A DNA stretch of 64,000 bases from JAGWBF01 sp965116325. Lineage in GTDB: Bacteria > Chloroflexota > Dehalococcoidia > Lucifugimonadales > JAGWBF01. The DNA is taken from contig OZ220675.1 of NCBI GenBank assembly GCA_965116325.1, positions 806,001 to 870,000 on the forward strand, in the 5' to 3' direction. Numbering within the stretch: the stretch's first letter is position 1; each line of letters opens with the position of its first letter. The notes beneath the pieces were generated by a model. The model was not told the DNA's origin. It saw only the letters and a list, made by a program, of their open reading frames with translations, and ran no database searches. Both the position numbers and the translations under genes were made by a program. Of the stretch, positions 17,627-26,233 are shown one piece after another.

Positions 17627-19381
17627 CTACCTCCTCACCGCGACGGGAGAGTACCGCTCGGAGGCGCAGACTCCGGTTGGACAGCGCCCGTTGACCATGT
17701 GCTCTTCGAATTCATCGCCGAAATACCGCAGCGCAGAAGCGACGGGATTGAATCCGAGCTGGCCATGGCCGCATAAGGAGCCGGCCTGCATATCCTGCCC
17801 GACCCTGCGCATCAGGTCCAGGTCGCCCGGCAAGCTCCGAAGCTCGCATATCCGCTCCAGCACCTCCAGCAGATGGGTCATACCCAGGCGGCAGGGGAAG
17901 CACTTGCCGCAGGACTCGTACTGGCAGAAGGCTATAAGAGAACGGGTGAGGTCCACGGCGCAGGAGTCGTCGGCCGCTGCGATTATTCCCCCGGAACCCA
18001 GGATCGCGCCAACCCCGGCCATAGCTTCGAAGTCCAGCGGGATGTCCATCTGGTCCGAACCCAGGACACCGCCCAACGGGCCTCCCGTTTGCAGGAGCTT
18101 CAACTTTCTGTCACCGGATACCCCACCGGCCACCTTGTACACCACATCTCCCAGGGTCAGCCCGAAGGGAAGCTCCACCATACCCGGGCGCACCAAGTCC
18201 CCAGAGAGGCAGAGGATGGCTGTGCCCTTGCTCCGGTCCTGGCCGATGCCGGCGAACCAGTCGCCCCCTTGGCGGATGATCTCGGGCACGTAGGAGAGGG
18301 TCTTGACGTTGTTGATATTGCTGGGCTTGCCGAACAGGCCGACCTGGGCTGGGAAGGGAGGCCGGTAGCGGGGCATTGCCCGCCCGCCCTCGATGGCTTC
18401 CATCAGCGCGGTCTCCTCGCCGGAAACATAGGAGTCCCCGGTAAGGGCGACCTCCAGGTGAAAGCCGAATTCGGAACCGAAGATGCTGTCGCCCAGGAAG
18501 CCCATCTCCTGGGCCTGACGGACAGCAGTCTGCGTTCGTTCTATAGGACCCTCATGGCCGTGCCTTATGAAGATGTAGCCGAACCGGGCGCCGGTGGCGT
18601 ACCCAGCGAGAATCATCCCTTCCACCAGGGTATGGGGGTCGCTGTCCAGGATGCCCTTATCGTTGAAGGCGCCGGGATCGCCCTCCTCGCAATTGCAAAG
18701 GATGTACTTGACGGGTTCGTTGGAGCGGGCCAGGAAGCTCCACTTCGTCGCCGTTGGGAAAGCGGCGCCTCCCCTTCCCCGGAGGCCGGACTTGTTGACC
18801 TCTTCCAGCACCTCTTCAGGGGTCATGCCGGTTACAGCTTTGTGAAGGGCCGAGTAGCCCCCATTGGCTACGTACTGGTTGATGTCGTAAGGGTCGATGT
18901 TGCCCGCATTGCGAAGGGCAACTCGCACCTGGTCTTTCATCATGGGATGCTCAGCCAGGTCTTCGTAGTCGCCTGCGCCATTCTCGCCCAGGAGGCCCAG
19001 GGCCAGATCAGGGTCGGGTTTCTTATCTATCAGGTGAGATGAGATGATCGCTGGGACCGAATCGGGCGTCACGCCCGCATAGAACATGCGAGAGCCTCCG
19101 GGCACCGTGATATCTACCAGGGGTTCGGCAAAGCAGAGCCCAATGCATCCCACTTCGTTAAGCGTTGCGTCGATATTCCGGGACTTCAGCTCCCGGTCAA
19201 TGCTTTCGATCACATCCAGGGCGCCAGCGGCTTTGCCGCACAGGGCTGTGCCCACCCGAATATGAGCGCCATCCCCGGAAGTCAGGGCAGCCCACTCTCC
19301 TTCTGCTTGGGTTTTGATATGCTGGAAATTGTCTGGCATAAATTCGTGCGGTCTTCTCTTAAGCGTCGAGCAGCTCGGCAA
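17627..19381 (-). CDS. nuoF: NuoF/HydB-like NAD(H)- and FMN-binding diaphorase subunit
   Basis: Up to 584 residues; the ATG at 19339 (codon 15) leaves a 19-bp gap after the NuoE-like gene, whereas the 19381 start would overlap it. An N-terminal thioredoxin-like domain keeps Cys residues (ALCGKA, GCIGLC). The core has the NADH/FMN motifs GRGGAAFPTATKW and NCEEGDPGAFNDK, an SLBB region, and the [4Fe-4S] site ESCGKCFPCRLG...SLCGHG. It should oxidise NADH or reduce NAD+ and pass electrons to the NuoG-like subunit. The N-terminal fusion resembles HydB and FdsB types rather than complex I NuoF. Confidence 0.9.
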   Translation of the reverse strand: MPSCSTLKRRPHEFMPDNFQHIKTQAEGEWAALTSGDGAHIRVGTALCGKAAGALDVIESIDRELKSRNIDATLNEVGCIGLCFAEPLVDITVPGGSRMFYAGVTPDSVPAIISSHLIDKKPDPDLALGLLGENGAGDYEDLAEHPMMKDQVRVALRNAGNIDPYDINQYVANGGYSALHKAVTGMTPEEVLEEVNKSGLRGRGGAAFPTATKWSFLARSNEPVKYILCNCEEGDPGAFNDKGILDSDPHTLVEGMILAGYATGARFGYIFIRHGHEGPIERTQTAVRQAQEMGFLGDSIFGSEFGFHLEVALTGDSYVSGEETALMEAIEGGRAMPRYRPPFPAQVGLFGKPSNINNVKTLSYVPEIIRQGGDWFAGIGQDRSKGTAILCLSGDLVRPGMVELPFGLTLGDVVYKVAGGVSGDRKLKLLQTGGPLGGVLGSDQMDIPLDFEAMAGVGAILGSGGIIAAADDSCAVDLTRSLIAFCQYESCGKCFPCRLGMTHLLEVLERICELRSLPGDLDLMRRVGQDMQAGSLCGHGQLGFNPVASALRYFGDEFEEHMVNGRCPTGVCASERYSPVAVRR

Positions 19382-19862
19382 CCAGTTCCCCGGCTTCCCC
19401 GGGGCTGACCCTCCCGTGGAGGTGATGGTCTATGCTGATGACGGGGCCTTGGGAGCAGGCCCCCAGGCAGGTGTTGAGGCGTACGCTGGCACTACCGCCG
19501 GGCACATCTCCCTCAGCCTCCAGCCCCGCAGCATCCAAGACCGCCCTGAATACCTTCATGGCCCCCAGGATATGGCAGGTTGCGCCCCAGCAAACTTCGA
19601 CGCTGTGGGAACAGGGAGGGTCCACACGGAAGTTGGTGTAGAAGGAGGCGACACCCCACACATCGTTAACCGTGGTCTGGGTGTACCTCGCGACCTCTTC
19701 GATAGCTTCGCCGGGAAGATAGCCCACAGCATCCTGCACTGCCAGGAGAGAGGACAGCACCGTGACGGTGCCCTGGGGTTGGGCGGCTATGGCTGCCTTA
19801 AGCTCCTCCCTTGTTCCCCGGAACCCTTCCTTCATGCTGCGAGCGCTCTTCCCCACAACCAT
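19359..19862 (-). CDS. nuoE: NuoE-like [2Fe-2S] thioredoxin-fold subunit
   Basis: 167 residues. The helical N-terminus (AVQDAVGYLPGEAIEEVARYTQ) is followed by the thioredoxin-like [2Fe-2S] domain with Cys ligands in SVEVCWGATCHILGA and NTCLGACSQGP, although spacing in the first pair (CSHSVEVCWGATC) differs slightly from complex I NuoE. It is the first gene of the nuoE-nuoF-nuoG-like-FNR operon. A candidate promoter lies at 19899-19927. Confidence 0.9.
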   Translation of the reverse strand: MVVGKSARSMKEGFRGTREELKAAIAAQPQGTVTVLSSLLAVQDAVGYLPGEAIEEVARYTQTTVNDVWGVASFYTNFRVDPPCSHSVEVCWGATCHILGAMKVFRAVLDAAGLEAEGDVPGGSASVRLNTCLGACSQGPVISIDHHLHGRVSPGEAGELVAELLDA

Positions 19863-19898
19863 ATTCGCTCGTGAAACTTGTAACTATCGAGCAGGCTC

Positions 19899-19927
19899 AT
19901 GGTAGCATACCCACCAGTTCCCCACAA
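19899..19927 (-). promoter_or_regulatory. Candidate promoter of the NuoEFG-like operon
   Basis: Minus strand: TTGTGG (19922-19927), 17-nt spacer, TACCAT (19899-19904) with a TG one base upstream of the -10 box. It sits 37 bp before the nuoE ATG and just downstream of the terminator of the preceding operon. Confidence 0.4.
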
Positions 19928-19941
19928 CGCAGGTGCGCATC

Positions 19942-19960
19942 AAAAGACCCTCGGTCTTTC
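19942..19960 (-). terminator. Intrinsic terminator after the FAD oxidoreductase gene
   Basis: AAAGACC (19943-19949) and GGTCTTT (19953-19959) form a 7-bp stem with a 3-nt loop; on the minus strand the stem ends in TTTTG. It lies 18 bp after the stop at 19978. Confidence 0.6.
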
Positions 19961-19977
19961 CGTTCCCGTCACGCCGA

Positions 19978-21306
19978 TCATCCACCAAGACCCGCATCAT
20001 CGAGAACGGCACGGGCCACCTCCTGCCCCAGCCTGACGCTGTAGTTGGTGCCCCTGTCCTCGGGATATATCTGGGTGGTGTTGGCAAGGTACAGGCCCGG
20101 GACGGGTGTCCGGAGGTCGGGGATGCGGCTGGAGTAGTTCACCCCTATGATTGGCTGGGCAGCATCCACCTTGTGGTGATGGTAGGCCTGTACCCACGAG
20201 GGGTCGAAATCAGGGTTAATCTTGCCTAAGTGGCCTAGGTACTCCTTTGCCAGCTCATCAGGCTCCATTTGGTAGATGGGGTTCTCCCGGCTGGGGTAGT
20301 TGGTGAGATACACCACGTGCTTCCCGCCATAGAGGGACGGGTCGACTAGGTTCGTCTGCTCGATTACTCCGACGAAAGGCAGCTCCCGGTCAGCTATGTT
20401 CATCCAGTACATGGGGGACAAGGGACGGTCCAGCTCCAGGATCAGCAGCACGGCGGACAGGTAAGTTACGTCGGTGAGTTTCCTGGCGTAGGACTCGGGC
20501 ATGGGGGGCGCGATGCGGGTGAACACGTAGGAGGGTGTTGTGGCGACCACAGCATCGTAGCTGCGCACCTCTTCATCAGAGCCTGCCGTCTTCACAGCCA
20601 AGCCCTTCGCCCTCCCATCTTCCACCACCACCGAGCTCACCATAGCGGAGGTGGTCACTGTGCTTCCGAGCTCTTGTACTCGTTCACCGAGGCGATCGAA
20701 CACCTCTCCGAAGCTGCCCATGGGATACCCCAGCTTCTCCCGCTCCCACGCCTTGCCCCGGGAGGCCACCCGCAGGTATATCTTGCCCCAGAGCCAGGTC
20801 ATGCTTATCTCTTCGTAGTGCTCCCCAAACTTGCCCCTCAGCAGGGGCTGCCAAACCACCTCGTAGGCCTTCTGCCCGACGCGCTTTCGCAGCCACTCGG
20901 CCGCTGTTTGTCCCTCGAACTTGAGCCCCTTCCGCGTCTTCTGGAGGTACAAGGTGACCATGCCCAGTCGGATCCGGTCCTGGATGCTCAACGGCGAAAA
21001 GGTCAGCAGGTCTTTGGGCGTGCTGAATTTCCAGATCCGGCCCCCGTGGAACAACCCAACCTTGGACTCGATCCACGCAAGCTTGTGTCCTAACCCCAGC
21101 TCATGGATCAGATCGACCATGTGGGTGTCGCTCATGAACAGGTGATGGTAGCCCCGTTCCAACCGACCTCCACCCACATCGAAGGTGGAAGCTTGGCCGC
21201 CCAGGAAGGGCGCGGCCTCGAAGACTTCGGCCGTGTGGCCCAGCTTTGCAAGGGCATGGGCGGCGGCCAGCCCCGCTGCCCCGGCGCCGATTATTCCAAC
21301 CTTCAC
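19978..21306 (-). CDS. FAD-dependent amine-oxidase/protoporphyrinogen-oxidase-like oxidoreductase
   Basis: 442 residues from a GTG at 21306. The dinucleotide fold is at the N-terminus (VGIIGAGAAGLAAAHALAKLGH), followed by the FLGGQAS and GYHHLF segments of the amine oxidase/UDP-galactopyranose mutase-like superfamily, and a C-terminal FAD site (GLYLANTTQIYPEDRGTNYSVRLGQEVA). An open frame extends about 1 kb upstream, but that part is a shadow of the membrane-protein gene. The GTG overlaps the upstream stop as GTGA, so translation is coupled. Adjacency to an LPG-synthase-like membrane protein suggests lipid or isoprenoid metabolism; the substrate is unknown. Confidence 0.85.
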   Translation of the reverse strand: MKVGIIGAGAAGLAAAHALAKLGHTAEVFEAAPFLGGQASTFDVGGGRLERGYHHLFMSDTHMVDLIHELGLGHKLAWIESKVGLFHGGRIWKFSTPKDLLTFSPLSIQDRIRLGMVTLYLQKTRKGLKFEGQTAAEWLRKRVGQKAYEVVWQPLLRGKFGEHYEEISMTWLWGKIYLRVASRGKAWEREKLGYPMGSFGEVFDRLGERVQELGSTVTTSAMVSSVVVEDGRAKGLAVKTAGSDEEVRSYDAVVATTPSYVFTRIAPPMPESYARKLTDVTYLSAVLLILELDRPLSPMYWMNIADRELPFVGVIEQTNLVDPSLYGGKHVVYLTNYPSRENPIYQMEPDELAKEYLGHLGKINPDFDPSWVQAYHHHKVDAAQPIIGVNYSSRIPDLRTPVPGLYLANTTQIYPEDRGTNYSVRLGQEVARAVLDDAGLGG

Positions 21307-22382
21307 CTGGCTTCTCCTTCCCCCGTCACCGCGTCCGTTCCCAAGCTCCCTGCCGTCGATATGGACAGGTCCTTGGTGCGGGCCAACCGGGTGAGGGAGA
21401 GGTTTTCCCTCCAGAGGAACACCAGCCCCAATAAGCTCACTGGCAGCCACAGGGTGATGATGTGCACAAAGAAGACGTACGCTGTGGCTGCATCTCCGCC
21501 CACGCCGAAGGCCAGCAGCGTGCTCTTGGCCACAACCTCGAAGGGTCCAATCCCCCCGATGCTGGAAGGCACGGCGGTAGCCAGGTTGGAAGTTGCGGTG
21601 ACCAGCAGGATCACCTGGAATGGCTGCCCCAGGTCGAAGGCGAGGGCCATCACGTAGTAGACCAGCACCTCGACCAGCCAGACGGGGGCGGACAAGGCAC
21701 ACATTATGAACAGCTTCCTGGGACTCCTTAGGGCGACAAGGCCGTCCATTAGCTGGAGGCCCAGCCTGGTGCCAGTCTCCTGGAAGGCTGAGGGCAGAAG
21801 GCTGGCAAGGCGATGGACAAGGGCATTTCCTAGCTGCGGACGAAGGGCCAGCAGAATAAGGGCGGAGAATCCACCGACGAACGCTACGATAACGAGGACG
21901 CTGAGCACCAGCCACCACGTCTTCATGTTTCCGGCATCGTCCCTGAGGACATCGGTCCAGGGGAGGAAGGGCCAGACTACGGCGACCAGGAGGAGCAGCG
22001 TCAGTCCATCCATCAGCCTTTCGACGCCTATGGTCGCCAAGCCCGAGGCCTTGCTGACGCCCTCCTTTTCTCCCAGGAAGTGGGCACGCACAAGCTCTCC
22101 CAGCCTGATGGGCAGCAGGTTGTTCGCCATGTAGCCGATGGCAACTATCGGGTAGAGACCCAGGGGGGAAACGGGCTTGAGGTGGAGCAGCAGGTACCGC
22201 CAACGAAGGCACCGGATACCCAGGGCAAAGAAGTACAGGAGAACAGCGGGGCCGAGATAGAGATACTTGCCCGCATCCCCAAGCTCTCCCCGCACTTCCT
22301 GGAAGTCGACCCTCCACAAGAAGAGGAAGAGAAAGACCGCGGAAACAGCAATCCCCAGCCAGAAACGGCGGGCGGTCAGCAA
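21303..22382 (-). CDS. LPG-synthase-like/AglD-family integral membrane protein (UPF0104)
   Basis: 359 residues with about 7-8 membrane helices. Family-typical stretches are LRWRYLLLHL, YMANNLLPIRLGELVRAHFL, IGVERLMDGLTLL and TSNLATAVPSSIGGIGPFEVV. Such proteins (flippase-like domain of MprF, AglD) handle lipid-linked substrates in the membrane. Its TGA overlaps the GTG of the FAD oxidoreductase, so the two are translationally coupled. Confidence 0.85.
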   Translation of the reverse strand: MLTARRFWLGIAVSAVFLFLFLWRVDFQEVRGELGDAGKYLYLGPAVLLYFFALGIRCLRWRYLLLHLKPVSPLGLYPIVAIGYMANNLLPIRLGELVRAHFLGEKEGVSKASGLATIGVERLMDGLTLLLLVAVVWPFLPWTDVLRDDAGNMKTWWLVLSVLVIVAFVGGFSALILLALRPQLGNALVHRLASLLPSAFQETGTRLGLQLMDGLVALRSPRKLFIMCALSAPVWLVEVLVYYVMALAFDLGQPFQVILLVTATSNLATAVPSSIGGIGPFEVVAKSTLLAFGVGGDAATAYVFFVHIITLWLPVSLLGLVFLWRENLSLTRLARTKDLSISTAGSLGTDAVTGEGEAR

Positions 22383-22512
22383 TTACCTATAGCTCCGGGG
22401 CGAGCGCCATGAATGGACTGGAAATCGAATAAGACCATATCCTTGCAGCAGCACCCAGTATATTCAGGGCTTGTCGCAGAAACAAGGAGGGACGTGGCCG
22501 GTTCCGTTTGCC

Positions 22513-22541
22513 TTGAGGTAACTATCGAGGTTTGCTAGACT
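22513..22541 (+). promoter_or_regulatory. Sigma70-type promoter of gatC-gatA
   Basis: TTGAGG (22513-22518), 17-nt spacer, TAGACT (22536-22541) preceded by TGC (extended -10). Initiation near 22548 would lie downstream of the TTG at 22543, which supports the GTG at 22576 as the real gatC start. Confidence 0.5.
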
Positions 22542-22575
22542 CTTGCGAAAGCAGGCCGAAGGGACAAGCCACAGC

Positions 22576-22866
22576 GTGCCAATTAGCCGCGAAGAGGTCC
22601 TCCACATAGCTGCGCTGTGTCGCATCGGCGTTACCGAGGGTGATCTGGGACCCCTCCAGGATAAGCTTTCCCAGGTGCTCGATCTCTTCCGCAGTCTTGA
22701 CGAGCTCGATACGTCCGAAGTGCTCCCCACCGACCATTCGGGTTCCCTGGAGAGCGTCATGCGTCCCGACGAAGCCACCGATTCGGCGTCTCGGGAATCC
22801 GTGCTGGCCAACGCTCCGGCAACCGAGAACGAGCTGATACGGGTCAGGGCTGTCCTGGAAGGGTAG
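22576..22866 (+). CDS. gatC: Asp-tRNA(Asn)/Glu-tRNA(Gln) amidotransferase subunit C
   Basis: 96 residues from GTG 22576 (PISREEVLHIAALCRIGV...), with GAAGGGA 12 nt upstream. GatC features are VLHIAALCRI, LSQVLDLFRSLDELDT and the LPTDH segment; length matches the usual 95-100. GatC wraps GatA and GatB in the tRNA-dependent amidotransferase that makes Gln-tRNA(Gln) and/or Asn-tRNA(Asn). It is followed 12 bp later by gatA; gatB is not in the window. Confidence 0.93.
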   Translation: MPISREEVLHIAALCRIGVTEGDLGPLQDKLSQVLDLFRSLDELDTSEVLPTDHSGSLESVMRPDEATDSASRESVLANAPATENELIRVRAVLEG

Positions 22867-22878
22867 GCAGGTAGCAAG

Positions 22879-24333
22879 ATGGCAGCGCTGCATAACCTCA
22901 CCCTCATGGAAGTCCGCCAACTGCTGGAACGCCGGGAGGTGAGCACTGTCGATGTGACGGAGTCCTCCCTGCGCAGGATCGATGATGTGGAGGGACGGAT
23001 AGGGGCCTTCATATCAGTGGACGGTGATTCGGCCCTTCAGACCGCCGGAAGCCTGGAACAAGATGATGGCAACAAGTCTCTCGCCATGGCCGGCATACCT
23101 ATGCAGATCAAGGACTCCATTTGCACGAAGGGCCTGCCGACGACCTGTGCCTCCCGGATGCTGGAGCAGTTCCGGCCCGGCTATGATGCGACGGTGGTGG
23201 AGAAGCTCTTCTCGCGAGGGGCCATCCTGCTGGGCAAAGGGAACATGGACGAGTTCGCCATGGGTTCATCCACCGAGACCTCGGCGTTCCACCCTACTCA
23301 TAATCCCTGGGACATGGAACGGGTCCCCGGGGGAAGCAGCGGTGGCGCCGCGGCGGCAGTGGCGGCGGGGGAAGCCTACTACGCCCTTGGTTCCGACACC
23401 GGTGGCAGCATTCGCCAGCCGGCTTCCCTGTGCGGAGTGGTTGGGCTGAGGCCGACATATGGCTTGGTGAGCCGCTACGGTCTCATCGCCTTTGCTTCCT
23501 CCCTGGACCAGATAGGCCCGATCACCAGGGATGTGTCTGACTGCGCCTTGGTGCTTTCAGCCATAGCCGGGCACGACAGCCGGGATTCCACCTCTATCTC
23601 AGCGCCGGAGGGGGACTACATATCGGGGCTTACCCAGGATGTTCGGGGGCTTCGCTTGGGAGTGCCCAAGGAGTATTTTGTCGATGGGGTGAACCCGGAA
23701 GTTGATCGGACCGTCAGGGAAGCCATTGGTGTGCTGGAAGGATTGGGAGCCAGCGTAGAAGAGGTCTCGTTGCCAACGACTCCTTATGCTTTGGCCTGCT
23801 ACTACATCCTGGCTCTTTCCGAGTGCTCAGCCAACCTTGCTCGGTACGATGGCGCCAAGTTTGGCTACTCCCACCAGGATGCGTCTACCATGTGGGAGGC
23901 CGTGGAGAAGACCCGGCAGCACGGCTTCGGTGAGGAAGTGAAGCGCAGGATCATGCTGGGCACTTATGCCCTTTCCGCTGGATACTACGATGCTTACTAC
24001 CTGAAAGCTCAAAAGGTGCGTACCCTTATACGTAGCGAGTTCGACCGGGCCTTCGAAGAGTGTGACGCCCTCGTCACGCCCACCGCACCAACCACGGCAT
24101 TCCGCCTGGGGGAGCGGGCCGATGATCCTGTGCAGATGTATTTGGGGGATATCTACACGGTGCCGGCAAGCGTTGCCGGCATTCCCGCCATCTCCGTCCC
24201 CTGTGGGTTCTCCCAAGGGCTTCCCGTGGGCATGCAGATAATCGGCCCCTCACTGTCGGAGCAGACCCTGCTGAACATCGCATACGCCTACGAGCAGTCA
24301 ACGACGTGGCACACCCAAAGGCCACCCCTGTAA
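22879..24333 (+). CDS. gatA: Asp-tRNA(Asn)/Glu-tRNA(Gln) amidotransferase subunit A
   Basis: 484 residues. The amidase signature contains the Ser-cisSer-Lys triad: Lys in PMQIKDSICTKG, the GGSSGGAAAAVAAG segment, and the nucleophile Ser in GSDTGGSIRQPASLCG. The C-terminus has PTAPTTAFRLGE and ISVPCGFSQGLPVGMQIIG. It hydrolyses glutamine and delivers ammonia to GatB for transamidation of mischarged tRNA. It lies in an operon with gatC; asnS follows 61 bp downstream. Confidence 0.96.
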   Translation: MAALHNLTLMEVRQLLERREVSTVDVTESSLRRIDDVEGRIGAFISVDGDSALQTAGSLEQDDGNKSLAMAGIPMQIKDSICTKGLPTTCASRMLEQFRPGYDATVVEKLFSRGAILLGKGNMDEFAMGSSTETSAFHPTHNPWDMERVPGGSSGGAAAAVAAGEAYYALGSDTGGSIRQPASLCGVVGLRPTYGLVSRYGLIAFASSLDQIGPITRDVSDCALVLSAIAGHDSRDSTSISAPEGDYISGLTQDVRGLRLGVPKEYFVDGVNPEVDRTVREAIGVLEGLGASVEEVSLPTTPYALACYYILALSECSANLARYDGAKFGYSHQDASTMWEAVEKTRQHGFGEEVKRRIMLGTYALSAGYYDAYYLKAQKVRTLIRSEFDRAFEECDALVTPTAPTTAFRLGERADDPVQMYLGDIYTVPASVAGIPAISVPCGFSQGLPVGMQIIGPSLSEQTLLNIAYAYEQSTTWHTQRPPL

Positions 24334-24394
24334 ACTACGGGGTTTCCGGCCGCACGAACCCCGGCGGCTCTAGTAACTCCTGGAGAAGGGCAAG

Positions 24395-25780
24395 ATGAAG
24401 CGAAGCAAGATAAGGGAACTGCTGACCACAGGAAGTCCCGGGGATGAGGTATGCGTACAGGGCTGGGTGAAGACCCGCCGGGACTCCAAGAACCTCTCCT
24501 TCATCCAGGTGAACGACGGCTCAACCCTGTCCGACTTGCAGGTAGTAGCCGAGGATACGCTGGACAGCCATGAGATAGTCAGCCTGCTTACCACCGGGTG
24601 CAGCGTGAGCATTACCGGGTCCCTCGTGGAGTCGCCGGGCAAGGGGCAAAGGTACGAGGTACAGGCGCGGTCGGTGGAGCTGCTTGGGGATGCCGACGCC
24701 GAGACCTACCCGCTGCAGAAGAAGCGGCACACCCTGGAATTCCTGAGGGATATCGGGCATCTGAGGCCCCGCACCAACACGCTGGGAGCTGTAGCCCGGG
24801 TACGCAGCACCCTCGCCTATGCAATCCACCGCTTCTTCCAGGACAAAGGGTTCCTGTACGTCCAGACCCCCATCATCACCGCCAGCGACGCCGAGGGTGC
24901 CGGCTCCATGTTCCGTGTAACGACCCTGCCCTTGGATGAGCTGGCCACTGGCAAGGGGGCCGCGGACCTGGAGGAGGACTTCTTTGGCAGGGCGGTAAAC
25001 CTGACGGTCAGCGGACAGCTCGAGGCCGAGATATACGCCCTGGCCCTTTCCGACGTCTATACCTTCGGCCCGACCTTCCGGGCCGAGAACTCCAACACCT
25101 CCCGTCATTTGGCCGAGTTCTGGATGGTGGAACCCGAAGTGGCCTTCTGCGACCTGGACGGCCTCGCGGAGCTGTCCGAAGAGTTCCTGAAGTACATCTT
25201 CGGTTACGTCCTGGAGCACTGCCCCGAGGATATGGCCTTTTTTGACCGCTTCTACGGCGAGGGAACCATCGCCACCCTGGAAGGAATTGTGGGCTCCCGT
25301 TTCGAGAGGCTGACCTACACCGAAGCCATCGACATACTGCAGAAATCAGGCAGGAGCTTCGAGTTCCCCGTCGAATGGGGGAGCGACCTGCAGTCGGAGC
25401 ACGAGCGCCATCTAACCGAGGTGGAGCTGGGGCGTCCCGTCATCGTCACCGACTATCCTGCGGGGATAAAGGCCTTCTACATGCGTCTGAACGACGACGG
25501 CCAGACCGTGGCGGCTATGGATGTGCTGGTGCCCCGCATAGGCGAGATAATCGGCGGGAGCCAGCGAGAGGAACGACTGGATGTGCTCCAGAGACGCCTA
25601 GAGGAAACCGGGATGGACCCGGACCGGTACTGGTGGTACCTGGACCTGCGCCGGTTCGGCACCGTCCCCCATGCGGGGTTCGGCCTGGGCTTCGAGCGCA
25701 CCCTGCAGTTCGTGACCAACATGCAGAACATCCGCGACGTTGTGGCGTTTCCCCGGACTCCGGGAAGCGCAGAGTTCTAG
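24395..25780 (+). CDS. asnS: Asparaginyl-tRNA synthetase
   Basis: 461 residues, class IIb synthetase. An N-terminal OB-fold anticodon domain (VCVQGWVKTRRDSKNLSFIQVNDG) precedes a catalytic domain with motif 2 TFGPTFRAENSNTSRHLAEFWMVEPEV and motif 3 GFGLGFERTLQFVT. The AsnRS-specific NTSRHLAEF context separates it from AspRS. With a dedicated AsnRS, the GatCAB enzyme of this organism may serve mainly Gln-tRNA(Gln); this is an inference. Start ATG 24395 after CTGGAGAAGGGCAAG. Confidence 0.96.
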   Translation: MKRSKIRELLTTGSPGDEVCVQGWVKTRRDSKNLSFIQVNDGSTLSDLQVVAEDTLDSHEIVSLLTTGCSVSITGSLVESPGKGQRYEVQARSVELLGDADAETYPLQKKRHTLEFLRDIGHLRPRTNTLGAVARVRSTLAYAIHRFFQDKGFLYVQTPIITASDAEGAGSMFRVTTLPLDELATGKGAADLEEDFFGRAVNLTVSGQLEAEIYALALSDVYTFGPTFRAENSNTSRHLAEFWMVEPEVAFCDLDGLAELSEEFLKYIFGYVLEHCPEDMAFFDRFYGEGTIATLEGIVGSRFERLTYTEAIDILQKSGRSFEFPVEWGSDLQSEHERHLTEVELGRPVIVTDYPAGIKAFYMRLNDDGQTVAAMDVLVPRIGEIIGGSQREERLDVLQRRLEETGMDPDRYWWYLDLRRFGTVPHAGFGLGFERTLQFVTNMQNIRDVVAFPRTPGSAEF

Positions 25781-26202
25781 GCGAGGGACCCATCGGAGTT
25801 ACCCTTGACTGGCAACGGCTCAACGACAGGCGAGTATGTAGGATATGTTGGCATTGGGGCCAACTCGTAACGATAAAGGACTCCAACGATAAGCTAGACC
25901 AGCTTAAAGAATGGGCAGCACCTATTTGTTTCGAGTCTTGCGATGCTATGGCTCAGCCTTTGGATAACTTGCCGCAGCTTCGTGAATTGACCGCAGGTAT
26001 GTTGGATGAAGTTCAGGCGGTGCCGGAAGATCGTCTGCTCGATCAATAAGTCCATAGGGAACCCGCAGATTCATTGCATATGGAAGCCGAAACCGAGGTC
26101 GTTCCATTTGCCCCATCATTTGCCTTAGAGGTGTGGTCCATCCGGCGCCAGACGTTTAAGGCCCTAAAGGCAAACGGAGCAGCCAATGTCGATGACATCT
26201 GA
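25781..26202 (+). pseudogene. Possible 5'-truncated coding relic between asnS and the helicase gene
   Basis: Directly after the asnS stop an open frame runs to a TAA at 26047 without a usable start codon in its first 55 codons; it encodes a protein-like stretch with RRVCRICWHWGQL and ICFESCD Cys pairs. The same frame then continues past the TAA into a 40-codon ORF (ATG 26080 to TGA 26200, PSFALEVWSIRRQTFKALKA). This may be one decayed gene or two fragments at the left edge of an inserted segment. No family was recognised and the evidence is only the open frame. Confidence 0.3.
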
Positions 26203-26233
26203 GCAAGGTCATTCATCCACCGAGGCGTGAGAT

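Noticed and set aside
21307..22317. N-terminal 337-residue extension of the FAD oxidoreductase frame
   Set aside because: It lies entirely over the LPG-synthase-like gene in another frame and has no recognisable domain; the GTG at 21306 gives a correct dinucleotide-binding N-terminus.
25948..26049. Independent 33-residue gene inside the relic frame
   Set aside because: No ribosome site and too short to support; treated as part of a possible relic.
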